From Actinomycetota bacterium (lineage in GTDB: Bacteria; Actinomycetota; Actinomycetes; Nanopelagicales; Nanopelagicaceae): 5,128 bases of DNA. The stretch is taken from assembly GCA_947494085.1 (NCBI GenBank), contig CANLTP010000077.1, positions 1 through 5,128 of the forward strand, read 5' to 3'. Below the pieces are notes generated by a model, which did not search any database, was not told the origin of the DNA, and saw nothing but the letters and a program-made list of their open reading frames with translations. Positions 1 to 4,391 of this stretch are shown here, in pieces. How positions within the stretch are numbered: position 1 is the stretch's first letter; each line of letters starts with the position of its first letter. The position numbers were made by a program, and so were the translations under genes.

Positions 1-337
1 TGCGAGCAACGTAATATCCCTTTATTCCCCGTAGCTTTGTTTGAAAGCCAGCTTCCACAAACTTGCGCCCACTTCCAATCATGTTGCTTGGGCAAAAATA
101 GATGCCACCTTTGGTGAGTGATCTAACTTCCCATTTATTGCCTTCACTGTCATAAACGTCGAATGACTTACCTTCATTTTCGGCAATGGTTCCACGGATT
201 ATTTCTCTGGCTATTCGGCGTTCAATGACAAACGAACCTCGTCGGCCATCTTTGAAATATTCAAGAGTTTCGTCAACCGTCAAATGTAACTGCTTGGCCA
301 AGGTTTTGACATTCCAGGTCAAAGTTCCTATGTGCAC
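1..337 (-). CDS. Unrecognised protein, possibly nuclease-like (3' end cut off by window edge)
   Basis: This is an open frame of 112 codons that runs off the left edge. The start is GTG at 337-335, chosen because a strong Shine-Dalgarno TAGGAGA lies just upstream (about 341-348) and an in-frame TGA sits 30 bases before the start. The first 45 residues look like a small helical or winged-helix module (NVKTLAKQLHLTVDETLEYF). Around residues 60-95 comes a block with D-V-Y-D, then KWEVRSLTKGGIYFCPS and GSGRKF. The D...E-V-R spacing and the following Thr/Lys loosely recall the core strand of PD-(D/E)xK nucleases, in which the last motif residue is usually Lys. This resemblance is inference only. 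The gene has its own leader and points away from the lipoprotein gene's stop, about 380 bases upstream. I cannot name a family; a restriction-type or phage-type protein is one option. That the frame is a real gene is fairly sure from its ribosome binding site and codon content. Confidence 0.7.
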   Translation of the reverse strand, partial: MHIGTLTWNVKTLAKQLHLTVDETLEYFKDGRRGSFVIERRIAREIIRGTIAENEGKSFDVYDSEGNKWEVRSLTKGGIYFCPSNMIGSGRKFVEAGFQTKLRGIKGYYVAR

Positions 338-341
338 TATT

Positions 342-347
342 TCTCCT
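342..347 (-). promoter_or_regulatory. Shine-Dalgarno site deciding the GTG start of the left-edge gene
   Basis: On the minus strand the hexamer AGGAGA lies four bases before the GTG at 337. No ATG or TTG is available between the upstream in-frame TGA (365-367) and this GTG, so the site fixes the start. It contrasts with the lipoprotein gene and the 171-residue secreted-protein gene, which show promoter elements instead of a ribosome binding site at this distance. Confidence 0.7.
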
Positions 348-696
348 ATTCGAGGAAACCCAATTCAGGCTACACCTCTGTATCGAGCAAAGCCATGGTT
401 GGTATTGCTCATAATGGTTAACTGGATAGGAACGCACCGGGTGGAGGATTTATTCCCATAAATGATTAGCTCAGTGGTTTGGATTTAATGGAAGGAATTT
501 CCAAAAAATGCAATTCTAAAGTGGCTAGCTAATTGGAGTAATACTTTAGGTTGCTGGAGAAACGCCCCGTGCCCACGAACAGTTTAAGATGTCTAGACGC
601 CATTTTGGGAGCTCACCTACCATTGCTGGGGTGGCTTTATGGCAGTGTTCTGTAAACGGCTTGCAGGGTTTTGCGCAGTGCTGGGTAATTCATAAG

Positions 697-713
697 GAGA
701 GATTACAACTCTC
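697..713 (-). other. Weak hairpin just after the lipoprotein stop codon
   Basis: GAGAG (697-701) and CTCTC (709-713) form a perfect 5-bp inverted repeat with a 7-base loop, beginning 3 bases after the TAA at 719-717. On the transcribed strand it is not followed by a run of T, and the stem is short, so it does not qualify as a standard intrinsic terminator. It may protect the mRNA 3' end or be chance. Confidence 0.25.
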
Positions 714-716
714 TAA

Positions 717-923
717 TTACTTAAGCGCTTCGCAAGCCTTAGCTGCCATTTCATTGGCATAGTCGGCGTTAGATCCGGTCTCGTCCAGAAGCTTTGCGGC
801 TTCGGTCTCAAGACATTGTGAATATGTGACTGCGCTGGTTGTGTCATCGGCTTTGTCGCCACCACAAGCAGCGAGTGTTAGTGAGAATGTAAGCGCCAGA
901 ACCATCAGAGTAATTTTTTTCAT
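717..923 (-). CDS. Small exported lipoprotein, 68 residues, function unknown
   Basis: The N-terminus is a classic type II signal peptide: a charged MKK start, a hydrophobic segment (residues 4-16) and a lipobox L-A-A-C at residues 17-20. Cys20 would be lipidated and the protein anchored on the outer face of the cytoplasmic membrane. Gly-Gly-Asp after Cys20 and a Asp/Thr/Ser-rich linker (about 23-33) lead to a short Ala/Glu-rich helical domain of about 35 residues. That domain carries two further cysteines, Cys37 and Cys64, which could clamp a helical hairpin by a disulfide. No family is recognised; it resembles many tiny actinobacterial lipoproteins in form only. The ATG at 923 has no Shine-Dalgarno site, but a promoter placed exactly for a leaderless transcript supports it. 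The gene stands alone transcriptionally, although read-through from the upstream secreted-protein operon, whose last stop is 93 bases away, is possible. Confidence 0.85.
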   Translation of the reverse strand: MKKITLMVLALTFSLTLAACGGDKADDTTSAVTYSQCLETEAAKLLDETGSNADYANEMAAKACEALK

Positions 924-929
924 GGGTTA

Positions 930-957
930 AGAATAACAAAGGGTATTTTTGGGTCAA
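930..957 (-). promoter_or_regulatory. Promoter of the small lipoprotein gene, apparently leaderless
   Basis: On the minus strand TTGACC (957-952) is a 5 of 6 match to the -35 consensus. After a 16-base spacer comes TATTCT (935-930), a 4 of 6 match to the -10 consensus. Exactly six bases separate the -10 hexamer from the ATG, so the expected +1 falls on the A of the start codon at 923. No Shine-Dalgarno sequence exists there. Leaderless transcripts are common in actinobacteria, so this reading fits, but it is untested. Confidence 0.6.
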
Positions 958-964
958 GCAACAC

Positions 965-981
965 GCGGGAGTTACTTCCGC
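965..981. other. Imperfect inverted repeat between the secreted-protein operon and the lipoprotein promoter
   Basis: GCGGGAG (965-971) and CTTCCGC (975-981) form a 7-bp stem with a 3-base loop. Read on the plus strand the odd pair is a G-U wobble; on the minus strand it is an A-C mismatch. It lies after the stop at 1016 and just before the -35 box at 957. It might end the upstream operon weakly (only GTGTTGCTTG follows, not a real T run), or it might be an operator for the lipoprotein promoter. Neither is well supported. Confidence 0.25.
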
Positions 982-1015
982 ACCAGATTCAGTATGTTTC
1001 CAGGTGTTCTGCAAT

Positions 1016-1453
1016 CTAAATTGCGACATCGGAAGGTGGTTTCACTCCGCCTACCGCAACGATTCCAAGGCGTTTTCCAACCAAAGTTAGATTATAGGCA
1101 AGCTCATACTTGGCGCCCTTAGAATCTACGGTGAGCAACTGATAGAAGGCATTTTTAGAATTTCGGCAGGCACCAAAAGTTAGGTTGCCATTTTCAGTTA
1201 AGAACAGATATCCACTTTCAATTATCTCTTTGAATTGATCTGCTGAGACAGAACTTTGAAACGATTTAGCAGAGTAACTGTAAGCGCGCTTCCAATCAGA
1301 ATTTGCAAGTGCGGTAATTTGCTTAGTTATGTGCTTTTTGACCAGAGATTGTTGGCTCTGATTGCAACGGATTTCTTTTGCCTGGGCGGGCGTTATTGAA
1401 GATTGCGAAGATAGCGCAATCAAAGTGAGCAGCACAGCGGTTTTGAATCGCAC
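1016..1453 (-). CDS. Secreted NTF2-like protein resembling DUF4864, 145 residues
   Basis: The start is placed at GTG 1453 because the residues that follow form a clean Sec signal peptide: VRFK, a hydrophobic stretch (TAVLLTLIAL) and a cleavage site at PAQA/KEI after residue 25. The frame stays open to an ATG at 1531, but that start would put a charged 26-residue extension before the signal and overlap the upstream gene by 28 bases. A TTG at 1474 is a second alternative. The mature part of about 120 residues follows the NTF2-like plan. It has an N-terminal helix with an ALANSDWKRAYSYSA segment (new residues 48-62), a second helix ending in ESGY, then three or four beta strands closing with VGKRLGIVAVGGV. 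This order resembles DUF4864, a small exported family of unknown function. The two mature cysteines (about 30 and 96) could pair. The gene lies 50 bases after the 469-residue gene and is probably co-transcribed with it. Confidence 0.75.
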   Translation of the reverse strand: MRFKTAVLLTLIALSSQSSITPAQAKEIRCNQSQQSLVKKHITKQITALANSDWKRAYSYSAKSFQSSVSADQFKEIIESGYLFLTENGNLTFGACRNSKNAFYQLLTVDSKGAKYELAYNLTLVGKRLGIVAVGGVKPPSDVAI

Positions 1454-1503
1454 TGACCGAATGGGTTGATATCTCAAAGTAGTCTCATATCTAGAACCTA
1501 TTG

Positions 1504-2913
1504 CTATTTCAGGCCTTCGACTCTGTAGCAAGTCCGATTACCAGTGCCAGCTGGACATCCCCAAGTCCAATTCACATGTCTTGGGTCGTTCATCGCAATC
1601 TCCCATAAGGCATTATTTGATGAATCTTTATCGGAAACATCCCAAGACTCTGAGATCAGAACCTTCTGAACTTCTATGAATTCTCCAGCCTCTATGTCGT
1701 CACATTCCCAGATAGAAATTGTTGAACCATCACTGCTCAGATTAACCCGAAAGTCCGAGACCGCTGGCTTGGTAACTTTTACCATTTTGCCATTTTTCTT
1801 GACAGTTGAAATTTTAGGTTTCTTAATCGAACATTTCCATGATGGATCAGTTAAATCCTGTGAAACGAGCTTGTCGACTAGATAATTGTTTCTATCTCCT
1901 CGGTATTCGAAGTCTTTCAAGTTGGAAATCTTTTGCCTCTTCCATGTCCCAAGCTTGTTTTTTAATGAATTAATGTCATATTTTTTTACAGCATTCTCGG
2001 AACCATTCTCTGCTAAGTCACATCTTGCGACCGCAAAAGCATGCTGAATTGTGTAGGGCCAATTGACGCCTTGCCAAGTGCCAGAGCTCAAACTGATGCT
2101 GATTTGATCGACTGGGAATTTCACAAACTGCAGCGCATACTTAGTTGCTACATCATTTATTCCTGGCCACGCAACTTTTGTCCTAACCCATTCACGGTTC
2201 GAATCTAATTTCAAAACAAAGACCTCACGCGAAGCTTTTGGTCCACAGTCATCACTCAGAATGCTGACAGGCCTCACGTCACCAACGCGATAACCAATAA
2301 AACGTTGAGGCAAATCATTTAAAGCTGGATTTGTCGTTTGTGTTGCCTCTTCGCCGAGCGTTCTCCTTGGAAGCGTAACTGAAGAATTTTTACAATCTGT
2401 TGCATAGGCATTGAACGCAGCCAGATAAAGCATTTGCATTCGGTAGTGGAATTGAATTTCTTGGCTTAACTTTGAAATCTTCAAACTTATCTGCTGCGCC
2501 CTTGCTGACTGCCCAGTTGATATAGCCCTGTCATATTCTTTCTGTTGATCGGCGATCTCGTTTGAATTTTGTGCCTCTAGGTCAACTTGCTGACTGTACG
2601 CACTTTTTATATCTATCAACTTACTAATGTCAGATGTAGAGCAAACTGGGGCCTTAGCTTTTGGTTTGCTGGCCTTAAACCCTTCAGATTCACACTTGCT
2701 GTAAAGATTCTGCAGCTGTTCTCTAAGCGCTGGAATTGTCGATGATCCAGGTGAATAGAATTCTAGAATTGCAATTCGAGCCCTGTAAGAAATCTCTACA
2801 GAAACTTCTTTTCCTGTGCAAGGTCGGGGAGCAGCTTGACTCTCTGAAATAAGAACATGAGAATTTATAGAGAAAAGAATGGAGAAGGAGAGCGCGAGAG
2901 CTATTTTCTTCAT
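1504..2913 (-). CDS. Large secreted cysteine-rich protein with a helical N-terminal domain, 469 residues, function unknown
   Basis: A Sec signal peptide (MKKIALALSF... to ESQA/AP, about 27 residues) directs export; no later membrane segment is visible, so the protein is secreted or loosely wall-bound. Residues about 40-80 are helical. Residues 93-170 are a long Gln/Ser/Lys-rich helical region with coiled-coil character (KIDxKSAYSQQVDLE-like heptads, QQISLKISKLSQEIQ). From about 200 the protein turns beta-rich and Trp-rich (GTWQGVNWPYTIQH, DPSWKC, NWTWGCPAGTGNRTC). A lysine-rich patch at 363-383 (KKPKISTVKKNGKMVKVTKP) separates the last two parts. There are ten cysteines (32, 74, 91, 174, 223, 298, 361, 404, 453, 462), all beyond the signal, an even number that suits disulfide bonding outside the cell. 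I recognise no enzyme motif or named family. The ATG at 2913 has only a weak purine-rich leader (AAAGGGATGGG). It starts 31 bases after the upstream secreted-protein gene's stop, which indicates an operon. Confidence 0.85.
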   Translation of the reverse strand: MKKIALALSFSILFSINSHVLISESQAAPRPCTGKEVSVEISYRARIAILEFYSPGSSTIPALREQLQNLYSKCESEGFKASKPKAKAPVCSTSDISKLIDIKSAYSQQVDLEAQNSNEIADQQKEYDRAISTGQSARAQQISLKISKLSQEIQFHYRMQMLYLAAFNAYATDCKNSSVTLPRRTLGEEATQTTNPALNDLPQRFIGYRVGDVRPVSILSDDCGPKASREVFVLKLDSNREWVRTKVAWPGINDVATKYALQFVKFPVDQISISLSSGTWQGVNWPYTIQHAFAVARCDLAENGSENAVKKYDINSLKNKLGTWKRQKISNLKDFEYRGDRNNYLVDKLVSQDLTDPSWKCSIKKPKISTVKKNGKMVKVTKPAVSDFRVNLSSDGSTISIWECDDIEAGEFIEVQKVLISESWDVSDKDSSNNALWEIAMNDPRHVNWTWGCPAGTGNRTCYRVEGLK

Positions 2914-2944
2914 GTTTTTCCCATCCCTTTAAATTATTATTCTT

Positions 2945-3460
2945 TTAGCTAATTGAAACCGGAATCTTCTGTTGCCCATCACCTTGATAATCGGAACTAT
3001 GAGTTCTAATAACCCAAACATATTTTCCTGGCCTTACACCGTCAGAACCAAAGATCCGGTATTCAAAATTGGTGATACTGCTGACGGGACTCCAGTCATA
3101 AAGTGTTCGGTCCTGAATTAATTTCCCACCTGCGGACCAGAGGGCGACAGTTACGCGTACGTCATCCTTCTTTTCTCCCTCTGAGTCTGAAGCAACATTC
3201 TTGAATTTGAAATTCACCATTCCGCTGTATCCCAATGAATCTTTGGAAAGCTTAATTTTTGTTGGAATTTTGCCAGTCCAAAGAGGACCAGATAGGGGAG
3301 CATCACCGCTGACCTTGACCATAGCTCTAGTCCCAGTCACATTCTTTGAAGCTAATACCTTGGCAGGAGTACCGCTGTCAGCTTGGGTAATTGAAAGCGG
3401 AACGAATCCCGTCATAAGTGCACTAAGAGAAAGAAGTGAAACAATTTTCTTTAGAATCAT
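2945..3460 (-). CDS. Secreted beta-sandwich-like protein, 171 residues, function unknown
   Basis: The start is placed at ATG 3460. From there MILKKIVSLLSLSALM makes the positive and hydrophobic parts of a Sec signal peptide, with cleavage expected at ITQA/DS after residue 27. The frame is open 20 codons further, to an ATG at 3520, but those codons encode a His/Cys/Pro-rich stretch unlike a signal peptide and contain a promoter, so they are probably untranslated. The mature part of about 144 residues has alternating beta-strand patterns (KIPTKIKLS, MVNFKFKNV, VRVTVALWSAGGKLI, TNFEYRIF). It ends with PGKYVWVIRTHSSDYQG and a final strand, which looks like an immunoglobulin-like or FlgD-type beta sandwich in layout. 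It has no cysteine, unlike its 469-residue neighbour. No family is recognised. It is the first gene of the probable minus-strand operon and may act with the secreted products that follow; that link is inferred only from the order. Confidence 0.8.
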   Translation of the reverse strand: MILKKIVSLLSLSALMTGFVPLSITQADSGTPAKVLASKNVTGTRAMVKVSGDAPLSGPLWTGKIPTKIKLSKDSLGYSGMVNFKFKNVASDSEGEKKDDVRVTVALWSAGGKLIQDRTLYDWSPVSSITNFEYRIFGSDGVRPGKYVWVIRTHSSDYQGDGQQKIPVSIS

Positions 3461-3467
3461 GAGACAA

Positions 3468-3495
3468 ACCCTACAGGGGTAGCACGTTTTAACAA
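3468..3495 (-). promoter_or_regulatory. Promoter of the secreted-protein operon, nearly leaderless
   Basis: On the minus strand TTGTTA (3495-3490) matches the -35 consensus at 4 of 6 positions. A 16-base spacer, the same length as at the lipoprotein promoter, leads to TAGGGT (3473-3468), a TAnnnT type -10 often seen in actinobacteria. Seven bases separate it from the ATG at 3460, so the transcript would begin at or one base before the start codon. No Shine-Dalgarno site is present. A small CCCT/AGGG inverted repeat (3469-3478) overlaps the -10. Confidence 0.5.
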
Positions 3496-3569
3496 TATGT
3501 GGGAAAGGGTGATTCTTCACTCGGCAGAATGCAGTCCAGCCTCGATTGCTTTGATTAAGAACGATTTAT

Positions 3570-3580
3570 CCAGATTCTGG
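3570..3580. promoter_or_regulatory. Operator-like palindrome upstream of the hydrolase gene
   Basis: CCAGA-T-TCTGG is a perfect 5-bp inverted repeat around a single central base, ten bases before the GTG at 3591. It would overlap or adjoin any promoter of the hydrolase gene; a weak candidate is TTGATT (3551-3556), 16 bases, then GATTCT (3573-3578). Such a position suits a repressor site, but an 11-base palindrome can arise by chance, and no regulator gene is in view. Confidence 0.3.
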
Positions 3581-3590
3581 GTAGTCTGAT

Positions 3591-4391
3591 GTGACTATGG
3601 AATTTCAATACGTAAGAACTGAACTTGGGCAATTACATATTGCTACTGCGGGCCAGGGCGATCCGATAATACTTCTGCACCAGACTCCAAGATCATGGGA
3701 TGAATTTCGAGAATTGATTCCGTTGCTGGCTGTGGAACACAGAGTGATTGCAATGGATATGTATGGGTTTGGTCAGAGTGCGAAGTTTGCTGCGCCGCAG
3801 ACAATCGAGAAATATGCATCAGGAGTAATTGCATTAGCTGATGCGATGGGTTTGGCTTCGTTTAATCTTCTTGGGCATCACACGGGTGGGTTGGTGGCAT
3901 TTGCGGTAGCAGCGGAGCATCCGGAGCGAGTGCATAAGTTAATTATTTCTGCAGCGCCATATGCAGATAAAGAGTATCGCGAGAAGCACAAAGATGGTGA
4001 TGGTGTGGACGATGCGGTTATTGCGGAAGATGGTTCGCATTTAACGCAGAATTGGGCGAAGCGATATAAGTTTTATCCAAAGAATAAGCCAGAGATTTTG
4101 AATCGATTTATTCACGATTCACTTGCGGTTGGTTTAGATCCGCTTGATGGGCATGCAGCTTGCGCCGCATATGTTATGGAAGATCAAGTAGATAAGGTGA
4201 CTTCGCGAGTATTAGTCTTGGCGCCGTCGGAAGATCCATTTGCATTTCCGCAGGCTGATAAGTTTCTAAAAGGTCTAAAGAATGCAAAAGGAATATCTAA
4301 AGCCGTTATCCAAGGTGGAATGATTCCACTGATGGAAGAGAAGCATGATGAAGTTTCGAAGTTAGTTCTAGAGTTTCTTAAGGAGGGCTAA
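3591..4391 (+). CDS. Alpha/beta-hydrolase-fold protein with altered catalytic residues, 266 residues
   Basis: The fold is clear: strand and oxyanion region IILLHQTPRSWDEF (26-39), VIAMDMYGFGQS (52-63), nucleophile elbow LLGHHTGGLVAF (93-104), EHPERVHKLIIS (109-120), a variable lid (about 125-190), then VLVLAPSEDPFAFP (207-220) and IQGGMIPLMEE (240-250). Length is normal for the family. In ordinary members the elbow reads GHSxGG and the catalytic histidine follows a Gly near the C-terminus. Here the nucleophile position is His97 and the histidine position is Met244, while the acid Asp215 is kept. It therefore cannot use the standard Ser-His-Asp mechanism. It may be a non-catalytic or binding member, or use other residues such as His96, His97 or His252. 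No signal peptide is seen, so it is cytoplasmic. The start is GTG 3591 or ATG 3597; no ribosome binding site separates them. Its TAA shares one base with the next gene's ATG. Confidence 0.9.
   Translation: MTMEFQYVRTELGQLHIATAGQGDPIILLHQTPRSWDEFRELIPLLAVEHRVIAMDMYGFGQSAKFAAPQTIEKYASGVIALADAMGLASFNLLGHHTGGLVAFAVAAEHPERVHKLIISAAPYADKEYREKHKDGDGVDDAVIAEDGSHLTQNWAKRYKFYPKNKPEILNRFIHDSLAVGLDPLDGHAACAAYVMEDQVDKVTSRVLVLAPSEDPFAFPQADKFLKGLKNAKGISKAVIQGGMIPLMEEKHDEVSKLVLEFLKEG
4381..4386 (+). promoter_or_regulatory. Shine-Dalgarno site of the protease gene, inside the hydrolase gene
   Basis: AGGAGG, extended to AAGGAGGG at 4380-4387 with near-perfect complementarity to 16S rRNA, ends four bases before the ATG at 4391. 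It lies within the last codons of the hydrolase gene. With the stop and start overlapping as TAATG, it indicates translational coupling or reinitiation and fixes the protease start. Confidence 0.85.

Larger units (their letters stand above)
338..716. other. Intergenic stretch without a convincing gene
   Basis: About 380 bases separate the left-edge gene from the lipoprotein gene. All frames hold only short open stretches (14 to 57 codons) without ribosome binding sites or recognisable products. A tRNA D-arm look-alike occurs at 467-479 but has no matching T-arm. A short frame at 412-365 (minus, 15 codons) ends in the TGA that lies in frame with the downstream gene; it has no Shine-Dalgarno site. 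A weak hairpin (697-713) lies directly behind the lipoprotein stop codon. The part near the left-edge gene presumably holds its promoter, but I could not pick out a clear -10/-35 pair. Confidence 0.5.
3461..3590. other. Divergent intergenic region between secreted-protein operon and hydrolase-protease pair
   Basis: This 130-base region must hold the start signals for both directions. The minus-strand promoter (3468-3495) is fairly clear. Plus-strand elements are weak, and there is no Shine-Dalgarno site before 3591, so the hydrolase mRNA probably has a very short or no leader. A palindrome lies at 3570-3580. One shared regulator for both units is possible but not shown. Confidence 0.5.

Noticed and set aside
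186..461. Plus-strand open frame of 91 codons
   Set aside because: It lies mostly opposite the minus-strand gene at 1-337, which has a strong ribosome binding site and better protein-like composition; no start signal supports the plus frame.
467..479. TAGCTCAGTGGTT, similar to a tRNA D-arm
   Set aside because: No T-arm (GGTTCGAATCC-like) or acceptor stem pairing follows at the right distance on the plus strand, so it is not a tRNA; a remnant cannot be shown.
546..693. Minus-strand open stretch of about 48 codons with ATG at 623
   Set aside because: The ATG would give only 25 residues with no Shine-Dalgarno site, and the product looks like nothing known. I looked for a small gene or structured RNA here and could not support either.
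589..762. Plus-strand open frame of 57 codons in the gap
   Set aside because: No ribosome binding site or promoter, mixed composition, and its end runs antisense into the lipoprotein gene.
844..1029. Minus-strand open frame of 61 codons
   Set aside because: It overlaps the lipoprotein gene and its promoter in another frame and lacks a signal peptide or start site; it is a shadow.
1676..1885. Plus-strand open frame of 69 codons
   Set aside because: It is entirely opposite the 469-residue secreted-protein gene and has no supporting signals.
2914..2944. AT-rich AATAATAATT between two operon genes as a separate promoter
   Set aside because: No matching -35 element at 16-18 bases could be found, so I treat the 31-base gap as internal to an operon.
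3201..3482. Plus-strand open frame of 93 codons
   Set aside because: It is opposite the 171-residue secreted-protein gene, whose signal peptide and promoter make the minus strand the coding one.
3643..3834. Minus-strand open frame of 63 codons
   Set aside because: It is opposite the clear alpha/beta-hydrolase gene and is a shadow.
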